64,000 nt of DNA. Source: Astrothelium macrocarpum. Its lineage: Eukaryota > Ascomycota > Dothideomycetes > Trypetheliales > Trypetheliaceae. The notes below the pieces were generated by a model that did no database searches, was not told the origin of the DNA, and saw nothing but the letters and a program-made list of their open reading frames with translations. Location: contig JAGEMR010000026.1 in assembly GCA_021030915.1 (NCBI GenBank), positions 62,001-126,000 of the forward strand, read 5' to 3'. A program made the position numbers and the translations under genes. Below are positions 1-11,895 of the stretch, piece by piece. Within the stretch, counting starts at the first letter, position 1. Every line of letters begins with the position of its first letter.

Positions 1-1407
1 GGAAAGAGTACCACGAGGGGAGTACGCGTCAAAGATGTAAGGTACAAGAGAAATGAGCACAAGTAAGTTTCCAAAGACATATACGCCAGTTCCAGTGATA
101 GGAACAAGAGAGTTGTGTGCAGGAGTCGCAGTATTCCCGACCCAAAAGAGTGATGCCAGGAGGAAGAAACCACCCACCATGGCAGGCATGAGACGGTGTT
201 CAAGAGGAGCCGTCTTGTTTCTATATAAGATGCGCAGCGTGAATTGCTCCAGGAGGATGGACATGACGGCCGCGACGACAGCGCCGATGACTGCTGAGAA
301 GAAAGCCAGTCCGTTTTTCTGAACCGAGTAATTGTAAGTCGTGCTGAGAACTACGGGAACTGTAATGAACCACTGAAAGACGATGGCAAAGTTCAGAGCA
401 AGGTAAAGAGTGATTCCCATCACAATGGGTTCGGTGAAAAGCATCCTCCAGGGGTCGATAAAGGTGACTTGGGCCATTGACACAAAAGTCACACCACTTG
501 CTGCAGGAGCAAGACCGTGAGGCACACCCATCCGACGTGCTCGACGACGAATAATCTCCCGTTGGAATGTTTCCGGAACACCAACGGCAAACAAGAGAAC
601 AGCCAGCTGTATCATCAGCGTGACAAACTGTGTCCATCTCCAACTTTCAACAGGAACGATGAAGCCTAAGATTATTGGCCCTGGGAAAACATTAATAAGC
701 TTGTCAAGTATAATTCACCCAATACTACATACCGGATGCGGCTCCAATGTATTGAGCGAATCCAAGGAACGCATAATAGGTATTGGTGTACTTGGCAGAC
801 CAGACATCGGCGAATGTCCCTTCGATCAAGACCACAGACGGGCCTGCGAAGAAGCCCGCAAAAAAGCGACAGACAACAAGAGAGCCAAATGTTCGCGAAA
901 AACCAGCTCCTATGATAAAGAGCGCTGAGATAAATGTGCCTACAAAGTAGGTGGGACGTCGTCCAACTCTTTCGGTGATATGAGGCGTGATGATTGGTGC
1001 GAAGTGTACGCCGAACAGATAGACAGACATCGGTAGAACTGCAACATAGGGTTTCTCGCCGAACTTCATGGCAACGTCCTTCAGACCAACAGTATATGCC
1101 GTTGCAGCAAAAGTTCTACATCAATTATCAGCGTATCGAATTTCTATTACGTAAATATTGGAGCTTACACTTGGAAGGCAAAGAAAAATGCAACAAGCGA
1201 GGTATATATTCTCCGAGACAAGGGCCAGTTCATGGGACTATCTGGGTCTCCGGGAGCCATCATCTGTCCGCCAGATGCAGAAGTCGTAATATTGCCGTCA
1301 GCGGATCTAAATCCAGGCTTCTGCATTGTATCCATTGAAGTTGACGGCTGATGGTCCGACTGGGAAGAGCTCTGTATCTGGGTCATTTCCTCTTGTGGTC
1401 GATCCAT
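1..1407 (-). CDS. MFS multidrug/polyamine-type exporter (DHA1), 3' end missing
   Basis: Plasma-membrane proton antiporter of the major facilitator superfamily, probably exporting drugs, polyamines or secondary metabolites. Exons are 1407-1169, 1115-733 and 680 to the left edge; introns of 53 and 52 bp give one open frame of 434 residues. The cytosolic N-terminus ends in the PDSPMNWPLSRR motif typical of fungal DHA1 transporters just before the first membrane helix. The loop motif ERVGRRPTYF follows helix 2, and YIFDAYSPR near the edge matches the conserved late-helix region, so only about 50-80 residues are missing. It is transcribed divergently from the Atg22-like gene. The substrate cannot be read from sequence. 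Confidence 0.88.
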
Positions 1408-3356
1408 GATTCGATCAAGTGAACAAAATCAATCGCTGACCGTGACAAGGAAACAAAGTCCAGTCTTGGTGTGGGGCTTCAAGTGGACAAGTACAAAAGA
1501 GGCTGGCGTGTCGGAAGAAGAGGTCGGAGGGGAAGCCCAGTCTGATGGGCAAGAATGATGGTGTCTCAACAAGAGTAGTCAGCTCATTTATAGAGATCCC
1601 TCGACGGACCTTTTCTAGCCTTCTGGAAAATAAAATAGACCATCTCATAGGGTATCGAGCACTAGTGGCTGAATAGTTTACCCCGAGGGATTTTATCTAG
1701 CGCTGTCTCATGTCTCAAATGCTCTACAAGGGAAGAGCTGCCGAAATGACAAAGCCTCTGCATGCATGATGCACCGAGATGAGCGGCTGAGCAGTTCTCA
1801 GTACAAGATCCACAGCGAAGTCAGAATTGTGAATTTGTCAAGGCCCGAGACCTGCTAGATGTTACTCCTCCTCAGCTTAGTGACATCAGCCATTGGGCAA
1901 AGCAAATCATTCCTAAGAATATCTAGGTTTACCAAAGACGGAACCCAGTCGGGTCAAAGCAACAAAGCCGTAGGAGCTGCAAAGCTGACCGATCGGATTG
2001 GTTTAAAAACCCAACCCTTCTCAAACGAGCGCAGGTGGCTTGTTCCAGAATAAGAAGGTACTGATTCGAATGATTTCCTCTCAACCAGACTTCAGCAAGG
2101 CCAAGGAAGAGCAGGATACAGCCCATTTAATTTAGGTAGAGATTCGGTCAAAGATGCGCCAAAGACTTGTGTCCGTGGTTGATCTCTCGGTTATTATTGC
2201 CAAACTGAAGTTATACTTAGATTTGAACAGTCATGTTGTTTTCAAATACTAAAGGCTAGTGTCGACTGCTGCACGACCGAGTATCAAGGCGGCAGCAGGG
2301 TTTCTGATAATGCAGCTGCTGAAATGAAGTTGCCCCATGCTTTGTCTGAAAGCCACGGCTTCCAAATTTTGAAATGAATTCGAATGATGCCAAAATTTGG
2401 CTGTTTTGTCATAGTCGCTTATTTACTAAGCATAGCCGGAAATAGAACTGAGCATCATTCGCCGTGTCTGTGCCCAATAATTGATGGTAGAATCTTTAAG
2501 TTGACAATTGTCATCTCGTGGAAATCTCAAAGGCCCGTGAACATGATTTGTTGACTCTAAGCATGACAACTTCTTGTTGAGAGAATGAAGTGGTTAGAAG
2601 AAATATTGAAAGTGGTGCGCGAGGCGTTCTATTTCTACACGACTCAGTCAGCGAAGTTTAAACAGAACGGATCTAACCGAATTTAGTTGCGTCAACGTCA
2701 TTCCAATTCCGCTCTCACTGATCAGAGCACTCAAGAATTAGACTCTCAATGAATTCAAGACGAAGGTATCAAGAACGTTCTGAGATGAATCATTCAATGG
2801 CTTTCTGTTAGTACCAATGCTTCGCATTCACGAGATGTCATTTTCCGTTCGAGATTGCTTCTTGGACTCAAAGAATTGCGTATAGGACTTCACCGGACCA
2901 CATAATCAAATGGCATCGTGGATAGATACACTTGTTGCCTCAGTGCACGTGTGAAAATCGCTTCGAGGCCCGTGAAAAGGCTCGACTGATGTAGCAATCT
3001 TACAGCGAAAAAACTAAAAGCGTCTGGCCGGTCGATGGCAATTCCAGATCCAAGGGTCTCCTCAATTGACCAATGAAATCCCATCCAGTGATAAGGATTT
3101 CATCGTTCCATGAACTCCTCCATGCACTAAGCAGTATGCGTTATCGTGTTCAGCACGCCTGATCTTTTGCACGCGCCGTCTGTGGAGATCGTCGGTCCTA
3201 GCAGATCGAACTAGAAGTACGGAGTACGTCCAAGATCACAGAAATTTCCTTTTCAATGCTTGCGTCACACAGCATGCTGAGTGGCGGCACGTTATCTACA
3301 CTCTTACGTCCACAAGAAATTTTCTCTGCTTAATAAATTTCCACTCGTTGCAAATT
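1408..3356. other. Divergent spacer, MFS exporter / Atg22-like
   Basis: About 1.9 kb between two divergent transporter genes. Only short ORFs without family resemblance; no repeats or RNA genes recognised. It must contain both promoters. Confidence 0.6.
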
Positions 3357-5185
3357 ATGGCAGCCAACGACCCAGGACTTGCGCCCTTAGCGGCCGACGC
3401 GGAAGATGCAAAGAAGGGCGGTCTTGAGGAGCATGACGGTGTCGCGGAGGAGAGCGAGAGACCAATTGCACCAGATCAGTTTGACGAGAAATATGAGACG
3501 ACGAAATTGGAGATCTGGGCATACTATTCGTGAGCATAACTTCCCCTGAAATCCTACTGCGAAAATTTTACGAACACTGGTCGACATTTTGCTGTCAACG
3601 CAACGTTTATCCGAGCGGTACCGTGGAACTTAGTTTTGACCGCTCAATACAGCTACTATATTGGCAACAACGGTCTCACTCTCTTCAATTTTGCGCCGAC
3701 CGCCTTCCAAAACCTCCTCTCTCAAGCTGCTGGTGATTCGGAATTCCTTTACTTCGCCGGCCTGAACCGTACTATAAATTCCATCGTCCTACTTTCCAAC
3801 GGCATATCCTTTGCAATTCAATGCATCGTCTTCCTCATCATAGGGTCATTTGCCGACTTTGGCTCTTGGCGTCCTAATATTTTAATCGCATTGTCATTCG
3901 TGGCTTGGGGTATTGGTTTCGGCTGGTTGGGCGTACACACGGAAGACAAGTGGCATGTGGCAGTAGGACTGTATATTGTGGGATTGATCGCATACCAGAC
4001 AACGCTCACCTTCTGGACGGCAGCATTTCCGGGCTTGGCGCGTAACACAGCCGTGCTCAGAGAAAAGGCCCAAGAATACGAAGATGGGACCATATCGAGA
4101 GCAGATTACGACTTTGCAGATAGCATGAAGAGGAATGAGCTGGCCAATATGTCGTTTTACATTCAGTCTCTTGGAGAAATCGTCATACTGGCTACGATTG
4201 TGGGTGTCATGTTTGGGGTGAACGTGAATGCGAGTACGGCGAACAATAATTGGGGTCTTTCAGTATTGATCGCATATGCAAGTGGTATCTGGATCTTGCT
4301 CGCTCTTCCGTGGTTTGTTCTTGAGAAACGCAGGCCTGGACAAGACCCAGGAATGAATATTATCTTGGCAGGATTTTGGCAGCTATATAGAGCTTTTTCG
4401 CAAATCTGGCAGCTCAAGCAGAGTCTTTTCTATCTGATTGGTATTATAATCCGAGCCGGATCTAGGGCTACGGATATGCTAACAGGTTCATAGGGTATTT
4501 TCTCCTTGGCGATTCGCTCAACACGACTGTGACCGTTATCGCGACCTTACAAAACACAATCATTGAGTACAACACTCTTGAATTAACATATCTTCTCCTC
4601 GTGGGAATCGCTGCGCAAGCCGCTGGTATTTACTCATTCTGGTGGATCCAGCAAAGATACAAGCTGAGCACCAAAACAATGTTCAATACGGTTGCCGTAG
4701 GTATTATCCTGCTTGATGGCTGGGGCATGATTGGAATCTGGACCCAGAGATTTGGCTTCCATCATGTATGGGAGGTTTGGGTACGTACTCTCCTTATGTC
4801 CGTACAGGGGCCCCAGACTGACGCGGAAATGCAGGTCTATCAAACCTTTTATGGATTGTTCGTCTGCCCTTGGTACAGCTACTCGCAGACCATGATCTCG
4901 GAAGTCACGCCACGAGGCAAAGAATTCCTCTTCTTCAGTCTATTCAGCATCATAGGCAAGACTTCCTCATTCATCGGACCGCTGGTTTCTAGCGCGATTA
5001 TCGATGCGTCGCCCGACGGAAACAACAGCACGCCTTTTTATTTTCTTTTCAGTCTTAGTCTTATTAGTTTTCTGTTCCTGCTGTTCTTTGTAGACCTGAA
5101 AAAGAGCCGGATAGAGCAAGCAGAGTTTCTAGAAAGAGAAAGACTCGCCAAAGATAAGCTCAGCGGGTCTTCAGAGACGATTTGA
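3357..5185 (+). CDS. Atg22-like vacuolar permease (autophagy-related MFS)
   Basis: Integral membrane protein of the Atg22 family, which in yeast exports amino acids from the vacuole after autophagic breakdown. Exons 3357-3529, 3653-4440, 4494-4780 and 4835-5185 (introns 123, 53, 53 and 54 bp class) give 532 residues. An acidic cytosolic N-terminus leads into WAYYSYYIGNNG, created exactly across the first splice and diagnostic of Atg22. The family motif LLGDSLNTTVTVIATLQN is likewise rebuilt across the second intron. About ten to twelve hydrophobic segments follow, then a charged C-terminus. The start is the ATG at 3357; the frame is open upstream only with a non-ATG codon. Filamentous fungi usually carry several Atg22 paralogues, so orthology to yeast ATG22 is not claimed. 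Confidence 0.9.
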
Positions 5186-5900
5186 AACGCTTCATGATCA
5201 GTTTATGACCGGTATGTAGACTTAGTCACTGGTTCAGAAGTTTTGTTCTGATTTGTCTTATGGAGTATCTACTTACTAAACCCTTCAAAAAGCGACGCAT
5301 TACATACGCTTTATGGAAGTGGCAGGATCTCATTGGTAGACTCGTACAGCGCGGTAAGCGGTCCTCGCGAGTAACTACACCTGAATCGCTAGTTGCGTTC
5401 AAGCGTCGGCATGCAATCGCCGAGCGAGTAAGGATTTTACATTCTTTGTGGGGGGCAGCTGTGGACGTGTAGCGCCGTGTATGACCGTAACTGGGGCAAT
5501 TCCTTTACACCATTCCTGACTCTGGCATCTTACCATTTTCAATGTTTCTTTAGAAAAACCCTCCCAAAGTCTCGTTATCGAATCGTGTTTTTTCAGACTT
5601 TTTGTAAAAGTGTTGGGGCGTAGTTTGCGCCACAAGCTGTATAGATACATAAAGGGGTCAGGATTATTTTAAGTTTGGAAGTAAGGGGGTTGACTCGATG
5701 CCGATTTGGAGCATAACATGGGGGCCGGGATGCATCTAACCCATCTAAATCCAATAAGTCGGGCACTCGGTCTGTCCGCCTTCCGACCGACGACTCTCAA
5801 CTGCATCTTAAATTCTTGGACGATGTACGCTGATAATCCGAGTCGCAGTTCAAACCAATTCATCACTGCGTTCCTCGCATAGGTAAGCTTTCCCTCCAAT
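5186..5900. other. Spacer before the P450 gene
   Basis: Roughly 0.7 kb holding the 3' flank of the permease and the promoter of the P450. One short ORF around 5260-5472 has no recognisable features. Nothing else seen. Confidence 0.6.
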
Positions 5901-7559
5901 ATGGCAGTCATCGATCTTTCTCCAATCTCGAGCATTGACCGTGCCGCAATTATCCCTCGTCTCATCTACTTTGTGCCTTTATTCCTTATTATTTATTCTA
6001 TATATGTTGTGATCAAACGTCGCTTCCTCTCTCCCCTGTCTCGCTATCCTGGTCCCTTTCTTGCCAGTATTACAGTTCTCTGGAAGTTCAAAACATCCCT
6101 TACCAAAAAGGAACACCTGGTGTACTACGATGCGCACCAGAAGTATGGTCCCATCTTCCGTGATGGACCGAACTCTCTTGCGTTTTGCGATGTCCGAGCC
6201 ATCAAGAAGATCTATGGCACCGGGAAGTCTGCCTACTCCAGGACTGACCTGTTCAAGCCGCCAGCGGGGAAGCTGGACATAGTCAACAATCCTCCAGTAT
6301 TCTTGGCGAGATCGGCGGCAATGCATCAAAAGGCACGACGCAAAGTGGCACCAGCGTATGCGATGACCAGTATTCTTCAGATGGAGAATCAGATTGATGA
6401 AATCCTACGCCAGTGGAAAGAACGACTTGATCAGGAGGCAGATGAAGGACACATATTTGATCTATGTAAATGGGCCAATTATCTGACGCTTGACGTTGTT
6501 TCGGAGCTGGCATTCGGAGCAGCATTTGGATTTCTGGAAAAGAATGAGGATGTGATGGGAATATGGCGTGGTCTAAGTGCAGGCTTTGTATTCGCTCGAC
6601 TGTTAATGTATCTGCCCATATTGGGAAAGCTGTTATTTGCTTGGCCAATAACTTTGGTATTTAAAATGCCCACAAAAATTGGCATTGGCGCTGCGTATAA
6701 GGTATGGATTCTGAGCAATCATTCCAAATATCATGCTGATTATTTTACGGTAGATGGGGGGCGAAATTGTTGGTCATCGTGAGAAATTCGGCAGTGAAAA
6801 GAAGGACCTTGTTGGGGCCATTATGTCTTCTACAGACTCTGATGGCACTCCCATTCACCACGATCAAGTCCTGGGGGAAGTTGTAAGCACGCTTGTTGCC
6901 GGCGCCGACACTACTGCCAACACCATACTCGGTACTATTGGCTTCCTCCTCCAGAACCCGCCGGCGTTGAAAAGGCTACGAGACGAAATTGACGAGGCAG
7001 AATACCGCGGAGAAACCAGCAAAGGCGTGCCAAAATACAGCGAAACGCAAAAACTCCCATGGCTGGATGCCTGTATTTCAGAATCTCTCAGACTCTCCCC
7101 GTCGATTTCCGGAATGTTTCCACGCGCAGTTCCACTTGGCGGGGCCGAGGTGATTCCTGGCCATTACATTCCTGGTGGGGTCAGCGTAGGAATCAACAAT
7201 TGGGTAATGGGAAGAGATAAGGCATTCTATGGATCAGATGCAGAGATGTATAGGCCAGAGAGATGGGAAATTCCAGAGAAGAGGAGTCAAATGAAGGAAT
7301 ATGACTTTGCATTCGGACACGGCGCAAGAATGTAAGGTCCTACTTCTCGTGAAACTATGAAATAAGCTGACATGTGTATAGCTGCATTGGAAAGAATGTT
7401 GCAACGGTGGAACTATACAAGGCAGTCTTGATGCTTGTCCGCGATTACGAGATTAGACCTGTTGATCCTAATGAACTCTGGCATGAAGAAGCTTTGCGAT
7501 TCTTGATCAAGAGCAACATGATGGTTTCGATGTCGAGAAGAAAGAAAGCAATTAACTAG
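5901..7559 (+). CDS. Cytochrome P450 monooxygenase (pisatin-demethylase-like)
   Basis: ER-bound heme-thiolate monooxygenase using electrons from NADPH-P450 reductase; substrate unknown. Exons 5901-6701, 6754-7331 and 7382-7559 encode 518 residues, a normal length. An N-terminal anchor helix at about residues 15-38 is followed by the basic and Pro-Gly hinge (SRYPGPFL). The I-helix oxygen-activation motif AGADTT lies at 316-321, the K-helix ExxR at 377-380 (ESLR), then YRPERW, and the heme loop FGHGARICIGKN with the thiolate Cys461. The isoleucine before the cysteine is formed across the last splice. The overall pattern resembles the pisatin demethylase/benzoate hydroxylase-related fungal families. 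Convergent with the SDR gene 240 bp downstream. Confidence 0.93.
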
Positions 7560-7799
7560 GAAGCTTGTCAAGTCGAGGTATAATCTTTAAATGCTAATGC
7601 ATTGCGTTTTCTTGTTCAGGTAGTCGCTCACTCCTCGAACCGGTGATTGGTCGATTTCTGCAAGATGTCACGTATCATCTCTAAACTCGAAACTCGTAGG
7701 TAGCAATACACAATTTTTACCTCGGCAATAGTTCAATAACATCATAAAACGTAAAGAACAACCGCCTTCGTTTTCGTAAAGACGTCAAACTTTCTGTAA

Positions 7800-8609
7800 C
7801 TATCTGGGTCCTTTGAGAAGGTTGCCAGAATCGGTCTTAATAATAGAGCCAGTACAATTGTGGTCTTTCATAACGTAGAGATACGCCTCTGCGACATCCT
7901 CCGGCTGAGCTATCTTCTTTGTGGGGACGGTCTCAGCAACTGTCTGAAAGAGCTTCTGTCTGGCACTCTCTTCCATTCCACTCCACAGTTCAGTCTCGAC
8001 AGCACCAGGCAGCACAATATTGCAACGCCTGGGTGCCAGGTCGAGCGCCAGCCCACGTGCCATTCCGCCCTGCCCTGATGCATAGCTTCCTACAACCGTC
8101 CAATTCTCGTGAGGACGCAGGGCAACACCGCCGCTGGTGATTGTGTAGGAAGGCTCTCGTCCATCTTTGAGATACTTGATCGCGTATTTTCCCACCATTA
8201 ACGGCGCAAAAAATCGTACCATACCCGCTTTTTTCATGTATTCCATGTCCGCCTCGGCCGTAGGCTTGATTGCGAGGGGATCGCCGGCAGTGAACAAGAT
8301 GTGGTCCAATTTCTTTGAGCCATTGTCCGTCGCAAGGTCGAAGAGCGCCTGAACGTTTTTCTCAAGGTTGGCTTCATCGGCGAGATCGCAGGCGTGGCCG
8401 GAGAGGGCATTCGCACGGCTAGGATACGAGGCTTTCAAGCGGTCGAGGGCGGCGTTGATTTTCTTGGGGTTCGAGGAGGAAATGATGACGGCGCCGGCAC
8501 CGGATTCGAGCGTCGCTTCGGCAGCTGTAAAACCCAAACCGGAAGAACCACCGATGATTAGGACCCGAGCATTGTGCAGCTTGTTAGTGTATTTTTGTTG
8601 GTCAGGCAT
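7800..8609 (-). CDS. Divergent short-chain dehydrogenase/reductase (SDR)
   Basis: Single-exon gene for 269 residues. The N-terminal Rossmann motif GGSSGLG (20-26) indicates NAD(P)(H) binding, and the PGAVETELW segment is typical of a fungal SDR subgroup. The serine region ITSGGVALRP is present, but the place of the catalytic YxxxK reads YASGQ: the lysine four residues after tyrosine is glutamine. Whether it is a working oxidoreductase is therefore uncertain. The frame continues six codons upstream to a TTG, so I chose the ATG at 8609. It converges on the P450 and diverges from the GH92 gene; cofunction with the P450 is possible but not shown. Confidence 0.88.
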   Translation of the reverse strand: MPDQQKYTNKLHNARVLIIGGSSGLGFTAAEATLESGAGAVIISSSNPKKINAALDRLKASYPSRANALSGHACDLADEANLEKNVQALFDLATDNGSKKLDHILFTAGDPLAIKPTAEADMEYMKKAGMVRFFAPLMVGKYAIKYLKDGREPSYTITSGGVALRPHENWTVVGSYASGQGGMARGLALDLAPRRCNIVLPGAVETELWSGMEESARQKLFQTVAETVPTKKIAQPEDVAEAYLYVMKDHNCTGSIIKTDSGNLLKGPR

Positions 8610-9225
8610 TGTGAGGTTGGTTTGCAATTATCGTAAGGGTCAATAAACGGACTACGGTAACGAGGTTGATTATGCTTCGACTATATTCTACAAACATTCC
8701 AATCGCGGATCCCCCTGGTATATATAGAGCATTTTAACAGATGTCAATCGGAATGATGATGTATTCGGCTACGGCATTAGTCGCGGATTTAAGGAAGCAG
8801 AGCAGTGGAGCAACCATTTAAAAACGACAGGGATCCCACTTTCGTTTGACTCGGGGCTCTCCACTCTTAACTCCAGCATCTGCAGGAACTTGAGATTGCT
8901 GATCTCCGCCGCCGAACGAGCAATCCTCATCCATGTCTGATGCTGGTAGAAAATATTCAAACCGTTCAAGTGGCTGAATGACGTACGACTCTAGGAACAT
9001 AGCGTCGCGATGTAGCGTTGCACGCTCGTTCGCGATGGGCAGGTAAAAACTCAGACAAAAGCGCAGTGTCTGGCGATCGTTGCGGGGTATGGCCGGATAA
9101 TTTTATCGTTTTAAGGTGCAGTAGAGGGTTGATGGCAAAGTCTTCATCTTTGACAATCCTCGTTCAAAACCCCAGGTAAAAGCTCATCGTGCGTGATTCC
9201 TCTCGTGGCCTTCTCTGAGGCAAAC
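8610..9225. other. Divergent promoter region, SDR / GH92
   Basis: About 0.6 kb between two divergent genes. Apart from the TATA-like run at 8719-8726 no structure stands out. Confidence 0.6.
8719..8726 (-). promoter_or_regulatory. Possible TATA box of the SDR gene
   Basis: An alternating TATATATA run lies about 110 bp upstream of the SDR start codon on the minus strand, a plausible TATA-box distance for a fungal gene. No further core elements could be identified. Confidence 0.3.
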
Positions 9226-11895
9226 ATGCACAAATCTACTAGTCTTTCGATTTCGGCGTTGGTTCAAGCACCCTTCTTTTTCATTGCTTCCTGTGTTTCT
9301 GCTCAAAATAGTTCTTTTGACGTATTGAATTATGTAAATCCGCTCATTGGCACGTCAAATGGAGGTATGGGGTGGTCAATGTAGTCAGTGACCCATTCAT
9401 GTTGACGATATTAGGACATGTGTTTGCCGGAGCCTCCCTACCATTTGGTAGTATTCTGCTTCTGAGAGCAAAAATTTTTTACTAATGCATTATAGGAATG
9501 GCAAAATCCTCTCCGGACAGCACAGATGATGATCAAGGCGGATTTGCTTCCGATGGTGGTGCTGTAACAGGCTTCAGTCACATGCATGATTCCGGCACTG
9601 GCGGCTCACAGTCACTTGGAAACTTTGAGATCTTTCCACAACTTGGGTGTCCCGGAGACGACATTACTCGCTGCGTCTGGACCAAAAACGATAGAGCTAC
9701 CAATTACACCGATGGATCCGTTGAGGCGAGGCCGGGATACTTTGCGCTTACTCTCAATACATCCATTCGTGCCGAGATGACTGTATCAAACCGTACGGCC
9801 TTGTATAGATTTACCTTTCCCGGAAATAATAATGCATCAGCGAATGGTAACATCCCATACAGTCCGTTGATACTAGCGGACTTAACGGATTTACCCAATT
9901 CACGCATTAACGGAACTGCACAATCTGATCAGAACTCAGGGAGGCTCACTGGCAGTGGTACATTTTCACCCTCATTTGGAGTTGGCTCATACGTCCTGCA
10001 TTTTTGTGCTGACTTCCAGGGGGCTTCCGTGCGAAGAACTGGCGTATTCGACAACAATAGACCCAGCACGAAGAACAACAATATCAGTAAGGTTGATGAT
10101 GGAATCGACGAGTCGCCCGATATTCTACCTGCAGGATCCTGGGTGCAATTTGATGCACCTGAAAACAATGAGATCCTTGCCCGTGTTGGTGTCAGTTTCA
10201 TCAGTGTGGATCAGGCATGCTCAAATGGTCAAAATGAGATACCCAATTTTGACTTTGAAGACATTCGGGAATCAGCAGAAGACGCTTGGCGTAAAAAGCT
10301 CTCTGTCGTGTCTGTTGATGCGACCGGCGTCAGCGACGAGATACAAGAAGTGTTTTGGAGCGGCATGTATCGAAGCATGCTTTCTCCTCAAGATTACACA
10401 GGAGAAAACTATCTATGGAACAGCTCGGAACCCTATTATGATTCGTGCGTATCCCAGAGCTATGTACAACAAATGGACTCATCTAACTTTCTCTAGCTAT
10501 TACTGCATCTGGGACAGCTTTAGATCAATTCATCCATTGATCACGCTGTTGGATCCTTATTCGCAAAGCCTTATGATTCGTAGCCTTATAGACATCTACC
10601 GACATTTGGGCAAATTACCAGACTGCCGCATGTCGCTCTGTAAGGGTTTCACGCAAGGTGGCTCCAATGCCGATGTCGTTTTGGCCGATTCGTATCTTAA
10701 GGGCATAAACCAAGACGTCGACTGGGCTACTGGCTATGAAGCCGTCATTTCCGATGCCGAAGATGAACCAGCGAACTGGGATGTTGAAGGCCGTGGTGGA
10801 CTTGAGAGCTGGAAGGAACTGGGATATATACCAACTGATGACTATGACCCGAACGGCTCCGGGACCCATACACGCAGTATCTCACGCACTGTAGAGTATG
10901 CATACAACGACTTTTGTATTGCAGAAATGGCAGAGGGAATGGGACATTCCGCAGATTACGTCAAGTATACTGGCCGTGCTAGAAACTGGAAAAATATGTT
11001 CCTAGCTAACCAAACATCTACTATCAATGGAACAGACCCTGGATTTGTTGGATTTCTACAGCCTCGCTATCTCAATCAAACCTTTGGCTACCAAGACCCA
11101 ACCCTCTGTTCGCCGCTGAACGACTTTACTGGATGTTACCTTAGCACTACTGGTCACGAGACTTATGAGGGATCTTGCTGGCTATATACATTCTTTGTGC
11201 CACAGGATATGGCAACACTGGTCAAGACGCTTGGCGGAAAAGAAAAATTCGTTGATCGCCTCTCTTACCTACATACATCTGGTCTGCTTTATATTGGTGA
11301 TGAGCAAGCCTTCTTGCCCGTCTTTCAGTTCCACTACGGAGCTCGTCCTGCACTTAGCTCCCATTTTGCTCATTATTATATTCCGTCTCAATTCAATACC
11401 ACCAATGTCGGCATTCCGGGAAATGATGATAGGTGAGTCAATTTCTTGAAATCATTCTGAATTATGCTGATACTCTTTTTCAGTGGTGCAATGGGTTCAT
11501 TCTCTACCCTTGCAATGATGGGGCTCTGGCCCGTGTCCGGCCAAAATGTTTACTTGATCACGCCCCCCTTCTTCCCTTCTGTTTCAGTCAAAAATGGCCA
11601 GACTGGTCGCACTGCCACCATCCGTAACATCAACTTTGATGCAAGTTACAACAATATTTACATCCAATCTGCCACTCTGAATGGGAAGCCGTATACCGAG
11701 AATTGGATCACACACGATTTCTGGACCAATGGTGACACGTTGGAACTCACGCTTGGCCCGAATGAGAGCAGCTGGGGTCAAGCAGACGAGGATTTGCCAC
11801 CGAGTTTGAGTACTACGAACGGTACATCTGTGAATACAACGGATGCAAGGATAGGAGATTTAATTGTGGATGGCATGGATAGACGTAATTTTTAA
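9226..11895 (+). CDS. Secreted GH92 alpha-mannosidase
   Basis: Glycoside hydrolase family 92 exo-alpha-mannosidase, calcium-dependent in the family, trimming mannose from fungal or plant N-/O-glycans outside the cell. Exons 9226-9364, 9415-9447 (only 33 nt), 9496-10444, 10497-11432 and 11484-11895 give 822 residues. A signal peptide (residues 1-26, cut after VSA) is followed by YVNPLIGT, the family's opening motif. GGHVFAGASLPFGMAK is assembled over the two introns flanking the 33-nt exon. The acid region ETYEGSCWLYTF and the GNDDSGAMGS motif, which holds family-conserved acidic residues, are present. Many N-glycosylation sequons agree with secretion. I chose the ATG at 9226; the upstream in-frame start is GTG. 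Confidence 0.94.

Noticed and set aside
1859..2126. Short ORFs on both strands in the MFS/Atg22 spacer
   Set aside because: Under 70 codons, no features, overlapping each other on opposite strands.
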